From assembly GCF_932274485.2 (NCBI RefSeq), contig NC_065880.2, positions 88,471,730 to 88,535,729 of the forward strand: DNA of 64,000 bases. The letters run 5' to 3'. The DNA is from Patella vulgata (taxonomy: Eukaryota > Mollusca > Gastropoda > Patellidae). The notes beneath the pieces were generated by a model. That model was not told the origin of the DNA, made no database searches, and saw only the letters and a list, made by a program, of their open reading frames with translations. Shown here one piece after another: positions 63,841 through 64,000 of the stretch. The position numbers and the translations under genes were made by a program. The number at the start of each line of letters is the position of its first letter. The first letter of the stretch is position 1.

Positions 63841-64000
63841 TTTTATTATTATTATTATTGTTGTTCGATTTATATAGCGCCTCATTACACATGAGTGTTT
63901 CTAAGCGCATTCACAACAAAACAGTTCAAAAACATTTTTGAAATAAGTATGTTTTTAAGTTAGTCTTAAAGCTCTGGATGGAAGAGGACTCTCTAAGAGT
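63841..64000 (-). mobile_element. Retroelement 3' end with (att)n tail, cut by window edge
   Basis: ttattattattattgttgtt then cgatttatatagcgcctcat: read on the minus strand, 'gcgctatataaat' plus (aat)n is the usual tail of CR1/L2-type LINEs and their SINEs. It continues beyond the window. Confidence 0.55.

Overview
Eukaryotic genomic DNA, AT-rich and packed with transposable elements. No bacterial operons, CRISPR arrays, rRNA genes or functional tRNA genes were seen. I infer a mollusc, probably a gastropod. The reasons are two very abundant tRNA-derived SINE families, a tandem repeat built on an 'agggccataactct' motif that I remember from other molluscan DNA, and protein remnants of families common in marine invertebrates. 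The species cannot be named from this window.

Family names used here are local. SINE-A (about 300 bp) has a tRNA-like head (tggccgaatggttagcac, later ggtttcgaatcc), a core with tccgggtcctccggtttcct, and a tail gtggacgttaaaccccat followed by (TC)n. SINE-B (about 350-370 bp) has a tRNA-like head (tggctaagtgggtaagac, gtgttcgatccc), a core with cacgtaaaagatcccttgg, and a tail ggacgttaaaccccatttc followed by (atttc)n. MITE-T (about 390 bp) sits between TTAA sites and has ends reading agatacattatg / acatacattatg. MITE-G has ends beginning gggccctgtttc. TIR-P has ends containing atttcgtttcg.

Layout. 1-5.8 kb: the end of a Penelope-like retroelement split by a 4.3-kb hAT-like element that is itself full of SINE-B. 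6-17 kb: SINEs, MITEs, a LINE fragment, a long-inverted-repeat element and an array of the molluscan tandem repeat. 18-23 kb: several Tc1/mariner copies and a LINE end. 23.7-25.5 kb: a decayed gene of an uncharacterised invertebrate family with a transposase-like look. 25.9-29.4 kb: a degraded two-ORF LINE carrying two MITE-T insertions. 29.9-34 kb: a Harbinger remnant, a TIR-P copy, a Helitron-like element and SINEs. 36-42.5 kb: minisatellites, hairpins and a piggyBac-like element inside a long inverted repeat.

42.6-47 kb holds the only large intact gene: an 899-residue protein with four C2H2 zinc fingers and a CACTA/EnSpm-like transposase core, followed by tandem repeats. 47-58.8 kb: SINEs, a 0.5-kb (AGT)n tract, a MITE carrying telomere-like repeats, a coding-like segment present three times, and more Tc1 derivatives. 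58.98-60.87 kb: a 579-bp inverted repeat, about 99% identical between arms, made of MITE-T pieces. 61-64 kb: MITE-T, a minisatellite and SINEs.

No multi-exon host gene could be established. Apart from the CACTA-like transposase, coding sequence is broken or fragmentary. Insertion order can often be read from target-site duplications (TSDs), given in the entries. No LTR retroelement, Polinton or other capsid-bearing element was recognised.
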